Shown in pieces: positions 7,295 through 14,792 of a stretch of DNA of 34,358 bases. The notes beneath the pieces were generated by a model. The model was not told the origin of the DNA and made no database searches. It saw only the letters and a list, made by a program, of their open reading frames with translations. A program made the translations under genes and the position numbers. This stretch comes from Hymenobacter sp. (GTDB lineage: Bacteria > Bacteroidota > Bacteroidia > Cytophagales > Hymenobacteraceae): assembly GCA_025353905.1 (NCBI GenBank), contig JANXNW010000185.1, positions 1 to 34,358 of the forward strand. Direction: 5' to 3'. Numbering within the stretch: position 1 is the stretch's first letter; each line of letters opens with the position of its first letter.

Positions 7295-8328
7295 TTAAAG
7301 ACGGCTTATGGTCAGCAGCGTGTGTTTCTTGAAGTAAGGCAGCGTTTGTTGCAGCAGTGCTCCCAGTTCCTGCACCAGGGCGTGGTTGACCGGCAGCTCG
7401 GGCTTCAGGTTTTTGCGTGAGGGGGTCGTGACGAACGGCGCGTGAACCAGAAAGTCCAGGGAAGTTTGGTGGGCTGTCTCGAAAAAAACGAAGGCAAAAT
7501 CACTCTCGGCCGCCACCAACCGCACCGGGCCTTCCTGCTCGGCCAGCCGAAACGCGAGGGCTACGTACTGCGGGGGGCGCAGCCGCCGGAATTCGGGGTG
7601 CTGCGCCGCAGCTTGAAACATCAGGTAGCGAAGCGGGGCCACTGGGTGGCCGTGGGTTTCCTCATTCAGTGTCTGAATGGTAGGGGCAGCACGGTCGTTA
7701 TTTGGCTGCGCGTGCTTAGTCAGCAGCCGCTGCTTGTTCTCCCCCTGCAACCGCAATTCCCGAAGGTTGCGCAGGAACAGCAGGTTAAACGCTTCCAAGG
7801 TTTGCAGTTTGGCTTCGATGGCCAAATAGGTGCTTTGCACAGCATCCGCGTCGCCCGTGAATGGAAGCGTGATGGTCGTTTCCTCGTAGGCCGCATTCAC
7901 GGCGAGCAGGACGGGCACGATATACGCTTCCATTTCAAAATCGAACGGGCCGGATTGGATGCGGGGCCGCTGGGTGACCTTGAACACGGACTTGGAGCCG
8001 ATGCCAAAGCGGCCAATCTTGTCCTGGTCCGCTTTCTTTTCGTTGTCGGTCTTGCTGATGCCCGCGATGGCATCCATGTCGTGCGGGGTGAACGCCCGGC
8101 CGTTGTGGCGAACGACCAGCTCCGTGGGCCGCAGGTGCAGTATCATCGAGGTAGCGTCGGCATCCTCAGCATTCTGAAGCAACTCGTAAATGAAGTGCGC
8201 CTTCTCGGCGTACAAATCCGCTAAGACGGTAGAAAGGTCTGATTGCCTCTTGCGCAGGGCATCGCGCAGCTCCTGGCAGTCAGCAACTAATTGGTCAAGA
8301 TTTACTTCCGGCAGAGGGAGGTTTTCTT
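7295..8328 (-). pseudogene. Sacsin-like GHKL ATPase, N-terminal part (truncated at both ends)
   Basis: The frame reads LDQLVADCQELRDALRKRQ, then DLYAEKAHFIYELLQNAEDA with the Bergerat N-box (E, N, D), AIAGISKTDNEKK for G1 and KIGRFGIGSKSVFKV for G2. This is the ATP-binding domain of sacsin/HATPase-like proteins, several of which belong to bacterial defence islands. Coding starts right after a TAA near 8329 with no ATG; the only start-like codon is a TTG at 8215, which would cut into the N-box helix. The protein ends at 7295 (ISRL) soon after the shared repeat, whereas members of this family are usually much longer. Both ends look lost, so I call it a pseudogene; expression of a short ATPase fragment is possible. 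Confidence 0.7.
7311..7655. repeat. Direct repeat, right copy (about 95% identical to 5324-5667)
   Basis: This is the partner of the left copy, in the same orientation. It lies inside the longer GHKL ATPase fragment and keeps the frame open. Homology starts at GTCAGCAG and ends at GTGGCCGTGG. Confidence 0.9.
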
Positions 8329-8406
8329 ACAAGCCGGTAAAGTAACCCCAGCCCAGCCGGAGCACCAGCGTGAGCCAGCCAGGTAGCTGCCGGACTTGCC
8401 CATCGC

Positions 8407-9393
8407 CTACGCCAGCGTGGCCAAGCGTTGCCCAATAGTTGCCAGGGTCTGCCCCACGGCTGTGGCAGCTGGTAAAGGGCCGTGTACCAACTGCCGGAAT
8501 AAGCCCTGGTAAGTGGGTGTCAGCCGCCGCCAGAGGTAGCTTCCATCGGTGAATAGCGCCGCTTCGCCCAGCGGCCGAGCTGCCCAGTCGCCTTGAAACT
8601 CTTGGTTGCGGGCATCGTCGGCGCGCGCTTCGGCCAGCAGTTCCGCGAAGCCCGCGCTGCCCAGGAAAGTCCGTAGCTCAGGCCGTTGCAGCAGTTGATG
8701 TAAGTCGTAAGTGTGGCGGATTTTGGCTTGCAGCTCGGCTAGCGGGTCGGGCGCGTAGCCGGCCCGCACCAGGGCCAGGATTTTCTCTATTATCGTGCGC
8801 TCCAGCGCCAGCGTTAGCACCTCGAACGCGGCTAGGCCGTACTCGGCCACGGCAGCGAGTTGGCTCCGCTCGGTGAGCACCTGGCCGATGTAGGACTGCA
8901 CCGACCGCAGGTGGCTGGGGTAGGGGCGGGCGAAGGCGTTGATTTCGAGCAACACGGCCCCGGCGCGGAGCTGGGGCAGCAGCGCGGCCGGGTCGTGGGC
9001 GGTAGGGAAGCGGTGAGCCGTTTTGCGAAAGTGGCTGCCGCGCACGGTGCCGACCGCGGCAGGGTCCGCGTCGAGGCCCTGCGTGATGCGGCGGGCGGCC
9101 TCGTCCATGAGCTTTTTAACCTGGTTGTTCGTCCAGCCTTCGGTGCCGGCGATGGCCAGGTCCACATCTTCGGAAAACCGCTCAATCAGGCCGTAGGCTT
9201 TGGAAAGCGCCGTGCCGCCCTTGAACACTACTCGGTCGCGGTAGGGCGAGTCGGCCAGCGCCCGCAGCACGTAGCACACCCAGTAGTCTTTCTCAACCAA
9301 CACGGCTGCCAGGCCCAGTTGCTGGGCGGTGACGGCCACCGCCGCGGCGAAGGTGGCCGGGTCTCCTAGGTGCAAAATCATTGGATGTTCCAT
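8407..9393 (-). CDS. abiEii: AbiEii/AbiGii-family nucleotidyltransferase toxin
   Basis: The 328-residue protein has the nucleotidyltransferase signature of AbiEii toxins: VEKDYWVCYVLRAL (33-46), FKGGTALSKAYGL (57-69) and RFSEDVDLAI (72-81), where the GG and DxD residues form the active site. C-terminal helices with the segment RTIIEKILALV fit the family. AbiE toxins halt growth of phage-infected cells by transferring nucleotides, shown for relatives to act on tRNA. The gene follows its antitoxin with overlap: the ATG at 9393 overlaps by 16 bases, while a second ATG at 9381 gives an ATGA overlap, and either start is plausible. The reading frame is intact. Confidence 0.88.
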   Translation of the reverse strand: MEHPMILHLGDPATFAAAVAVTAQQLGLAAVLVEKDYWVCYVLRALADSPYRDRVVFKGGTALSKAYGLIERFSEDVDLAIAGTEGWTNNQVKKLMDEAARRITQGLDADPAAVGTVRGSHFRKTAHRFPTAHDPAALLPQLRAGAVLLEINAFARPYPSHLRSVQSYIGQVLTERSQLAAVAEYGLAAFEVLTLALERTIIEKILALVRAGYAPDPLAELQAKIRHTYDLHQLLQRPELRTFLGSAGFAELLAEARADDARNQEFQGDWAARPLGEAALFTDGSYLWRRLTPTYQGLFRQLVHGPLPAATAVGQTLATIGQRLATLA

Positions 9394-10100
9394 GCGGCGC
9401 GGTTGGGCAGGGCCTCGGTGCTGAGGCCGAGGCGGTAGATAGTGAGCGGATTGAGCGTGGCGCGCAGCTGCGCCGCGCCGGCGGCATCGGGCAGGGGTTC
9501 GAGCAGCGCCCCCAGCAGGGCGCGGGCGCGGGGCGGTGCCTGGCGGGCGGCTAGCGCCGTAAGGCGGCGGCGGGCGGCGGCCGGCAGCCGCCGCAACTTC
9601 TCAGCAACGCGGGCCACTACCCGGTCGGGCGTGGTGTCGGGGATGCGGCGTACGTCGGCCAGCACGTCGAGCCATTGCAGCAGCGGCACGTCGCTGGCTT
9701 GCTCGGGCGCGGGGCGCACTACGGCCCGCAGCCGGGCCGGCAGCCGCCGGCGCGGGCGCGTGGTGGCCACGGTGAGGGTGGCCGGCACCTGCGTGGTCAG
9801 GCCGAGCGCGTTGTACACGGCCAGGCCGGTGAGGTAGGGGGCCGGCTGGCCGGGTGCCGCGCCCACGGCACTTACTACGGCAGCCTGAGTGGGCGGCACG
9901 GGCCCGAAGCGGCCCACGGCCGGGCGGTAGTAACGGCCCTTGGCCAGGCGCACCAGTTCGCCAGTCCGGCTTAACCGGCTCAACGCCGCGGCCACCGCCC
10001 CGAACTCGGCCGGCTCGCGCACGAAGTCAGCGTAGCCCACGGGCTGGCCCGGTGGCAGCTGTTCGAGCTTGGCGCGAATACGTTGGGCAGTGCTGGGCAC
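9378..10100 (-). CDS. abiEi: AbiEi-like antitoxin (DUF6088 family)
   Basis: The frame is open from 10154, but that start is a TTG inside an operator-like palindrome. The GTG at 10100 is preferred, giving 240 residues starting VPSTAQRIRAKLEQLPPGQP, which matches the usual N-terminus of this family. Residues 5-75 form a winged helix (YADFVREPAEFGAVAAALSR, then GELVRLAKGRYYRP). The C-terminal part is rich in Arg and Ala, with a core PYLTGLAVYNALGLTTQVP that is typical of AbiEi-like proteins. It should bind its own promoter and counteract the adjoining nucleotidyltransferase. Arg-rich, very high GC coding sequence sets it apart from the AT-rich bases just upstream. Confidence 0.85.
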   Translation of the reverse strand: MPSTAQRIRAKLEQLPPGQPVGYADFVREPAEFGAVAAALSRLSRTGELVRLAKGRYYRPAVGRFGPVPPTQAAVVSAVGAAPGQPAPYLTGLAVYNALGLTTQVPATLTVATTRPRRRLPARLRAVVRPAPEQASDVPLLQWLDVLADVRRIPDTTPDRVVARVAEKLRRLPAAARRRLTALAARQAPPRARALLGALLEPLPDAAGAAQLRATLNPLTIYRLGLSTEALPNRAAWNIQ

Positions 10101-10149
10101 GGGGAGTAGCAGTTTAGGGCAGCAAAGTAACAACCTAACGCGAAAAAAC

Positions 10150-10177
10150 GTCAAGTTTTTACCTGTAAAAACTTGAC
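10150..10177 (-). promoter_or_regulatory. Perfect 28-bp palindrome, operator of the abiE-like operon
   Basis: GTCAAGTTTTTAC (10150-10162) and GTAAAAACTTGAC (10165-10177) are perfect inverted repeats with a 2-base spacer. On the minus strand the TTG of the downstream arm lies 21 bases before TTACTTTG (7 of 8 matches to TAnnTTTG, 10132-10125), and that box lies about 25 bases before the GTG start. The palindrome thus covers the likely -33 box and is a strong candidate for antitoxin binding. Confidence 0.7.
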
Positions 10178-10510
10178 ACTTTTAGCCGGACAACAGGCCT
10201 TGGCTAGGCGGCTGGAAGCAGCTAGACTTGCTGCCTCGACCGGCGAAGAGCCGGACACAGACACTCCGGGCAGCGGCCTAATTCTGGAAAGGTAGGCTAT
10301 CGAGTGGATTAACTTGTAAGGTCCGATAAGTAAACCTTATCGGATGCTATAGGATAACTAGCTACCTATCCAGAACAGGTGGAGTAGTCTGTAAAAAGTA
10401 GAAGTAGTTGAGCACGGGTACAAGTAGATGAGTACCGGGTAGAAGTAGTTGAGCAGAAGCAGCATCTAATATACGTTATATTAGGCGACTAAACCGCTTC
10501 CATGGGTAAC
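10178..10510. other. Intergenic stretch with hairpins, no confident gene
   Basis: This stretch holds a 9-bp hairpin TCCGATAAG/CTTATCGGA (10322-10344, loop TAAAC) and a palindrome CTAATATA-CGT-TATATTAG (10466-10484). A short open frame ending at 10295 (..LARRLEAARLAASTGEE..) could be the tail of a lost gene, but I do not recognise it. Confidence 0.5.
10399..10459 (+). repeat. Three tandem 20-21 bp iteron-like repeats
   Basis: The units are TAGAAGTAGTTGAGCACGGG (10399-10418), a 21-base variant beginning TACAAGTAGATGAG (10419-10439) and TAGAAGTAGTTGAGCAGAAG (10440-10459). The spacing of about two helical turns and the AT-rich palindrome just after them resemble plasmid origin iterons. The nearest rep sequence is a remnant 7 kb away, so an origin role is only inference. 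Confidence 0.5.
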
Positions 10511-10638
10511 TGGGGTGGTCCAGTTAGGCAGGACAGAATTGAGCGGTACTTTTAAAGTGTTGAAGGTAAAAGGCTTGGGGAGTAGTATGAGGTGGTCGGG
10601 TAAATATGGACAGAATAGGGTCTTATCTTTCGAATGTC

Positions 10639-11010
10639 ATGAAAGACAGCCCCCCACCCACCAAACGTCGGCGTTATGACGCCCCTTTCCGCGCCGAAGC
10701 CCTGCGTCTGGCGGGCGAGAGCCGCTCGACCCAGGCCGCTGCCCGCGCCTTAAACATCAGCCCCAAACTGCTCTACAAATGGCAGAAAGAGGCCCTGACC
10801 CCCAGCGCGGCGGCTCGCGGGGCCGATTTGGACCCAGCCACGGCTGCGGAGTTGCGCCAGCTGCGGGCCTTGTCCCGGCGGCAGGCGCAGGAGTTGGCCA
10901 TTTTAAAAAAAGCCATTGCCATCTTCTCGGCGACCGACAACCTAGGAGCCGCTACCGCTTCATCGAGGCGCAGCGGAGCCAGTATCCGGTGCGCCTGCTC
11001 TGCCAGGTAA
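10639..11010 (+). CDS. IS3-family transposase OrfA
   Basis: From ATG 10639 the protein starts MKDSPPPTKRRRYDAPFRAE and carries an HTH of the IS3 OrfA type (EALRLAGESRSTQAAARALN then ISPKLLYKWQKEAL), followed by a Leu-zipper-like helix (AAELRQLRALSRRQAQELAIL). The slippery run A AAA AAA at 10905-10911 lies near the end of the real OrfA; residues after it (up to 11010) are the out-of-frame tail. An upstream ATG at 10606 is possible but adds unrelated residues. OrfA binds the inverted repeats. Confidence 0.85.
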   Translation: MKDSPPPTKRRRYDAPFRAEALRLAGESRSTQAAARALNISPKLLYKWQKEALTPSAAARGADLDPATAAELRQLRALSRRQAQELAILKKAIAIFSATDNLGAATASSRRSGASIRCACSAR

Positions 11011-11843
11011 TGGCCGTGCCGGCCAGCGGCTACTAGGCCTGGCACCACGCGCAACAGCCGGCCGTGGCCCAGCCAGAACCAGCGTGGGAAACGGCCCTGG
11101 TCAAGGTCTTTGGCGTGCACAAGCGTTGCTATGGCCCGCGCCGCCTCCAGGTGGCGCTGCACAAAAAGGGCCACCGGGTGGGCCGTCAGCGCCTGCGCAC
11201 GGCCATGCGCCGCCGGGGCCTGCACGCGCTGCAGCCCAAGGCCTTTACCCCGCGCACCACCGACTCGACCCACGGCCTGCGCTGCGCCCCCAACCGGCTG
11301 CTCGACCAGCCCAAGCCCACCCTGGCCAACCAGGTCTGGGTCTCCGATATCACCTACTTGCCCCTGGCCAACGGCAACTGGGCGTATGTGTGCGCCTTTC
11401 AGGACATGGCCAGCAAGCAAGTAGTGGGCTGGCAGGTCGGGGCCACCATGCCCGAAGAGCTGGTAACCCGTGCCTTACAACGCGCCTTTTGGTCGCAGCC
11501 GTCCACGCCGGGCCTGCTTATGCACTCCGACCGCGGCGGGCAGTACGGCGGCAATGCGTACCGACAGCTGCTGCACGACCACCAGGCCCTGCGCTCGCAG
11601 AGCCGCCGCGGCGACTGCTACGATAATGCACAGGCCGAAAGCCTGTGGTCACGTCTCGAAACCGAAGTGCTCGAAGTTCGCGAGCGGCCCGTTTTTGCCG
11701 ACCTGACCGATGCCCAGCGCAGCGTAGCCGACTATTTTGACTACTACAACCACGAGCGGCTGCACTCCAGTATCGACTACCAAACACCGTATCACGCTCA
11801 TCAACAACTTCTTCAATTTAGTGCCCTAAACTGTCCAGCGTAA
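10911..11843 (+). pseudogene. IS3-family transposase OrfB, interrupted by an amber stop
   Basis: After a -1 shift at 10905-10911 the frame continues RYRFIEAQRSQYPVRLLCQV and ends at ASGY followed by TAG (11034-11036), then goes on AWHHAQQ to 11843. The last 259 residues (from GTG 11064) hold the whole rve/DDE core: the first Asp in WVSDITYL, the second in MHSDRGGQYG and the Glu in DNAQAESLWSRLETE. The amber codon sits where relatives have an aromatic residue before AW, so it is probably a point nonsense mutation. Full-length OrfAB would need both frameshifting and read-through, so the element is probably not autonomous. Independent start at 11064 could still give a catalytic fragment. Confidence 0.75.
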
Positions 11844-11857
11844 CTGGACCACCTCAG

Positions 11858-12058
11858 CTTGTCGCCAACGACCAGTACTGCTGGAACGGCAAGCGGGCGC
11901 GGGCCGATTTCTGGACTGCACCGGACTACACCGATGGCCAGCGCTTCAAGACCTGCCTGCGGGTTTCCTCCCAGGCGGGCTTTGCCGCGCTACGACCCAG
12001 AGACCAGCCCCCGCGGGTAATGACGGAAGCTGAAATGCAGGCCCCGGCTCAGATTTAA
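11858..12058 (+). pseudogene. Unrecognised 3' gene fragment abutting the IS
   Basis: Immediately after the IS right end the frame LVANDQYCWNGKRARADFWT, then APDYTDGQRFKTCLRVSSQA, runs 66 codons to a TAA, with codon use like local genes. It has no start and is cut at the IS border, so it is probably the 3' end of a gene interrupted or replaced by the element. I do not recognise the protein, and no matching 5' half is found left of the IS. The 150 bases that follow (12059-12208) hold no gene that I see. Confidence 0.4.
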
Positions 12059-12208
12059 AATTAATTCCTCATCTGCTCGGCATCGACACTCAGGATTTTT
12101 TTTCGTGCTAATCGGCCGTGGTATCTAGCTGGATGACCTCACTGCTTAAGGCGATTAATCAAGCGTCGGAGTTATGCTCACAAACCCGTGTTGGTTACTA
12201 AGTTACTG

Positions 12209-14770
12209 TCAATAATGGAACGTAAGGCCTGCGCCCCAGCCGTACTGGTTGTCGTAATTGGTACTGAGCGAGGCGTATTTGCGGACCATGTAGCGAAAGC
12301 CGATGGTGAATTCCTTGTCGGTGTTGGCCCGAATGTCCATGAACACGTTGCTGCTCAGGGGCAGGTCGCGGCGCTCCAGCTGTGCCCGTACCTGGCCGGT
12401 GAGGTCGGTGCGCAGCTCGGCCCGGAACAGCAGAGGTAACAGGTAATAGACCCCGACTTCGGCTTGCCGGCGGAAGTTGATGTTGTTTTCCGGGGTTCGG
12501 CGGTTCCCTCCCTCGGTGTCCGACGCGGAGCGCAGCGTTTTATTGTCGCGGAAGTCGTAGCCGACGAAACCCGCCAGAAACTGCCGCTTATCGAGGTAGC
12601 GCAGCAGGTGGGTTTCGGTTTCGTAGTTGCCGACGTAATTGACCCGGCCTTCAAATTCCAGCGCATTTTTGTTGTTGGAAAGGTTGGCCTCCAGGTAAGT
12701 GGCCTGAGAATGCACCGCCAGGTCGAACCAGGGATAGAGTTGGTTGTCCTCCTTTTTGAGCTTTCTGTAATCGGTCTTGGCAAACTCATTCTGCGGGCTG
12801 CCTTCGTAGCTGATGACGCGGGCCATGCCCGACATCATGTGGTAGAGGGTGTGGCAGTGAAAAAACCAGTCCTGCTCATCGTTGGCATCGAATTCAATGG
12901 TCACAGTGCTCATCGAGGGGATGTCAAACGTGTGCTTCATGGGCGAGTAGGCCCCCTGGGAATTGATGAGCCGGAAGAAGTGCCCGTGCAGGTGCAGCGG
13001 GTGGCGCATCATGGTGGTGTTGGTGAAAATCATGCGCACGTTCTCGCCCTTGCGGATGGGAATGTTGTCGGACTCGGATAAGGTTTTGTTGTCGAACGAC
13101 CAGATGTAGCGCAGCATGTTGCCGGTCAGCGTGAGCTTGATTTCGCGCCATTGCTTAGTGGAATCCAGCGTGGTAGGGTGCAGGGCGCGCAGCATGTTGT
13201 AGGTGAAGTCGCCGCCTCCACTCATTCCTCCCATGCCGGACATGCCACCCATCCCGCTCATGCCCGCCATGCCGTCCTTGCCCTTATCCTGGAGGCTGCC
13301 CATGCCCATGTCGCCCTTCTCCTGCATATTCATCGGTCGGTCTGGCGGGGCTGGGGCGGTGGCGGCGGGCATGGTACCGTTTTGCATATTCATGCCCGGC
13401 ATGTCCTGGCCGCCCGGCGTAGCCTTTCCCTTGGCCGCCTGGCCATCTTTTTTGCCCTTGCCGGGCATGGGCTGGCCGCCCTTCTCATCCATTCCTTTCA
13501 TTTCCTGGCCGCCTTTCATGTCCATGCCCTTCATATCCTGACTGCCGGGCATACTCTGGCCACCGGGGCCATCCATTTTCATCTGGCCCGCGCCGCCCAT
13601 GCTCATGCCGGTCATGTTGCCCATGCTGCCCATCTCGCGCATCATCTGGAAGTAGTTGAGCTTGGGCAAGTCGGGGGCTTTCATGGGCTCGCCGCTGCCG
13701 AAAAAGCCGGAGGTGTAGCCGGTGATGTCGGAAGACGTGGCGCGCAGCTCGGCCGCGCCCATCTGGGGGACGGTAACGAGCACATCGTAGGTCTCAGCGG
13801 TGGCAATTTCAAGCTTGGTGACCGGAAAGGGCTGCACGTTGATGCCGTCGGCCGCAATCACCTGCATCGGGCCCCCGGCGTATTGCAGCTGGAAGTAGGA
13901 CGAGGCACCGCCGTTGATGATGCGTAGCCGCACTACTTCGCCGGGCTTCGCATCCTTGAAATAGTTCTTTTCCTGCCCGTTCATCAGGAACTTGTTGTAG
14001 AAGATGTCGGTGACATCCATCGCCGGCATCCGGCCCCATTCCTGCTTCACCTTGTCCTTGAAATAGCCGGCGGCGAGGGCCTCGCCGTAGCTTTGGGTGG
14101 CCCCTTTCTGCACCGCGTACCACTCGCCGGCTTTTTTGAGGTAGCGCAGCACCTGCCGGGGATTCTCGTCAATCCAGTCGGAGAGCACCAGCACGTACTC
14201 CTTCATCTCGTACTTGATTTCCCTGGGCTGGATGACAATGGAGCCGTAGAGGCCGGACTGCTCTTGCAGCATGGTATGCGAGTGGTACCAGTAGGTGCCG
14301 CTCTGCCGCAAGGGAAACGTGAAGGTGTGGGTGCCGCTGGCCTCGACCGGGGCCGTGGTCAGGTAAGGCACGCCGTCGTATTGGTTGGGCACCAGCAGCC
14401 CGTGCCAGTGGATGGAGGTTTCCATCTTCATCTGGTTGTGCACGTGAATGACGGCCGTATCCCCCTCAGTAAAGCGCAGCGTGGGGGCCGGAATCTGGCC
14501 GTTGATGCCGATGGCGTGGCGCGTTTTGCCGGTGTAATTAACGAGGCGGTCGTCCACGTAGAGGTCGTACACGACCTTCTTGCCCAAGTAGCCGCCGCGG
14601 GGGCTGACGGTGGTGCCCTGCACGGCTTTGGCATCCGGGGCCGACTGCGTTAGATAAGGCTCTTTCGGTTCCTTAGCTGCTTTATCCCCCGGCATACTCA
14701 TGCCGGACATGCTTTGCGCCGCCACCTGCCAGGTAGTCAGCAGGCAGGCTATTACTGGAAATAATCTCAT
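12209..14770 (-). CDS. Multicopper oxidase (CopA-like) with Met-rich insert and CopB-like C-terminus
   Basis: The 853-residue protein starts with a signal peptide (MRLFPVIACLLTTWQVAAQ). Cupredoxin copper ligands are complete: SIHWHG (119-124), YWYHSHT (160-166), HPLHLHG (590-596) and HCHTLYHMM (638-646), so trinuclear and type 1 copper sites should form. Between them residues about 376-521 are a Met/Gly/Lys-rich insert with repeats such as MKGMDM and MSGMGGM, expected to bind Cu(I). After the oxidase (about 665-853) comes a segment with alternating strands (ALEFEGRVNYVGNYETE, FLAGFVGYDFRDN, EFTIGFRYMVRK) ending in an aromatic residue (LTFHY), like the CopB outer-membrane barrel. The product would oxidise periplasmic Cu(I). 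It lies 22 bases downstream of the DUF2231 gene and is probably cotranscribed. Usual CopA proteins have about 600 residues, so the C-terminal addition is notable. Confidence 0.9.
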   Translation of the reverse strand: MRLFPVIACLLTTWQVAAQSMSGMSMPGDKAAKEPKEPYLTQSAPDAKAVQGTTVSPRGGYLGKKVVYDLYVDDRLVNYTGKTRHAIGINGQIPAPTLRFTEGDTAVIHVHNQMKMETSIHWHGLLVPNQYDGVPYLTTAPVEASGTHTFTFPLRQSGTYWYHSHTMLQEQSGLYGSIVIQPREIKYEMKEYVLVLSDWIDENPRQVLRYLKKAGEWYAVQKGATQSYGEALAAGYFKDKVKQEWGRMPAMDVTDIFYNKFLMNGQEKNYFKDAKPGEVVRLRIINGGASSYFQLQYAGGPMQVIAADGINVQPFPVTKLEIATAETYDVLVTVPQMGAAELRATSSDITGYTSGFFGSGEPMKAPDLPKLNYFQMMREMGSMGNMTGMSMGGAGQMKMDGPGGQSMPGSQDMKGMDMKGGQEMKGMDEKGGQPMPGKGKKDGQAAKGKATPGGQDMPGMNMQNGTMPAATAPAPPDRPMNMQEKGDMGMGSLQDKGKDGMAGMSGMGGMSGMGGMSGGGDFTYNMLRALHPTTLDSTKQWREIKLTLTGNMLRYIWSFDNKTLSESDNIPIRKGENVRMIFTNTTMMRHPLHLHGHFFRLINSQGAYSPMKHTFDIPSMSTVTIEFDANDEQDWFFHCHTLYHMMSGMARVISYEGSPQNEFAKTDYRKLKKEDNQLYPWFDLAVHSQATYLEANLSNNKNALEFEGRVNYVGNYETETHLLRYLDKRQFLAGFVGYDFRDNKTLRSASDTEGGNRRTPENNINFRRQAEVGVYYLLPLLFRAELRTDLTGQVRAQLERRDLPLSSNVFMDIRANTDKEFTIGFRYMVRKYASLSTNYDNQYGWGAGLTFHY

Positions 14771-14792
14771 TAATGCTTAGTTATCTGACTGC

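Larger units (their letters stand above)
10511..11856 (+). mobile_element. IS3-family insertion sequence (1346 bp)
   Basis: The ends are imperfect 26-bp inverted repeats: the left begins TGGGGTGGTCCAGTTAGG (10511-10536), and the right, read on the minus strand, begins TGAGGTGGTCCAGTTACG (11856-11831). They differ at about three positions. Inside are orfA and orfB of an IS3-type DDE transposase, with the orfB stop inside the right repeat. No 3-4 bp target duplication is visible (AAC to the left, GCT to the right), so the flanks have probably been rearranged since insertion. Confidence 0.85.

Noticed and set aside
10505-11860. Target-site duplication around the IS3 element
   Set aside because: The bases on the two sides (GGTAAC and GCTTGT) share no 3-4 base direct repeat.
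13151-13927. His/Ala-rich plus-strand frame opposite the oxidase's Met-rich insert
   Set aside because: CAT codons arise as complements of the ATG codons of the Met-rich insert, so the His richness is an artefact.
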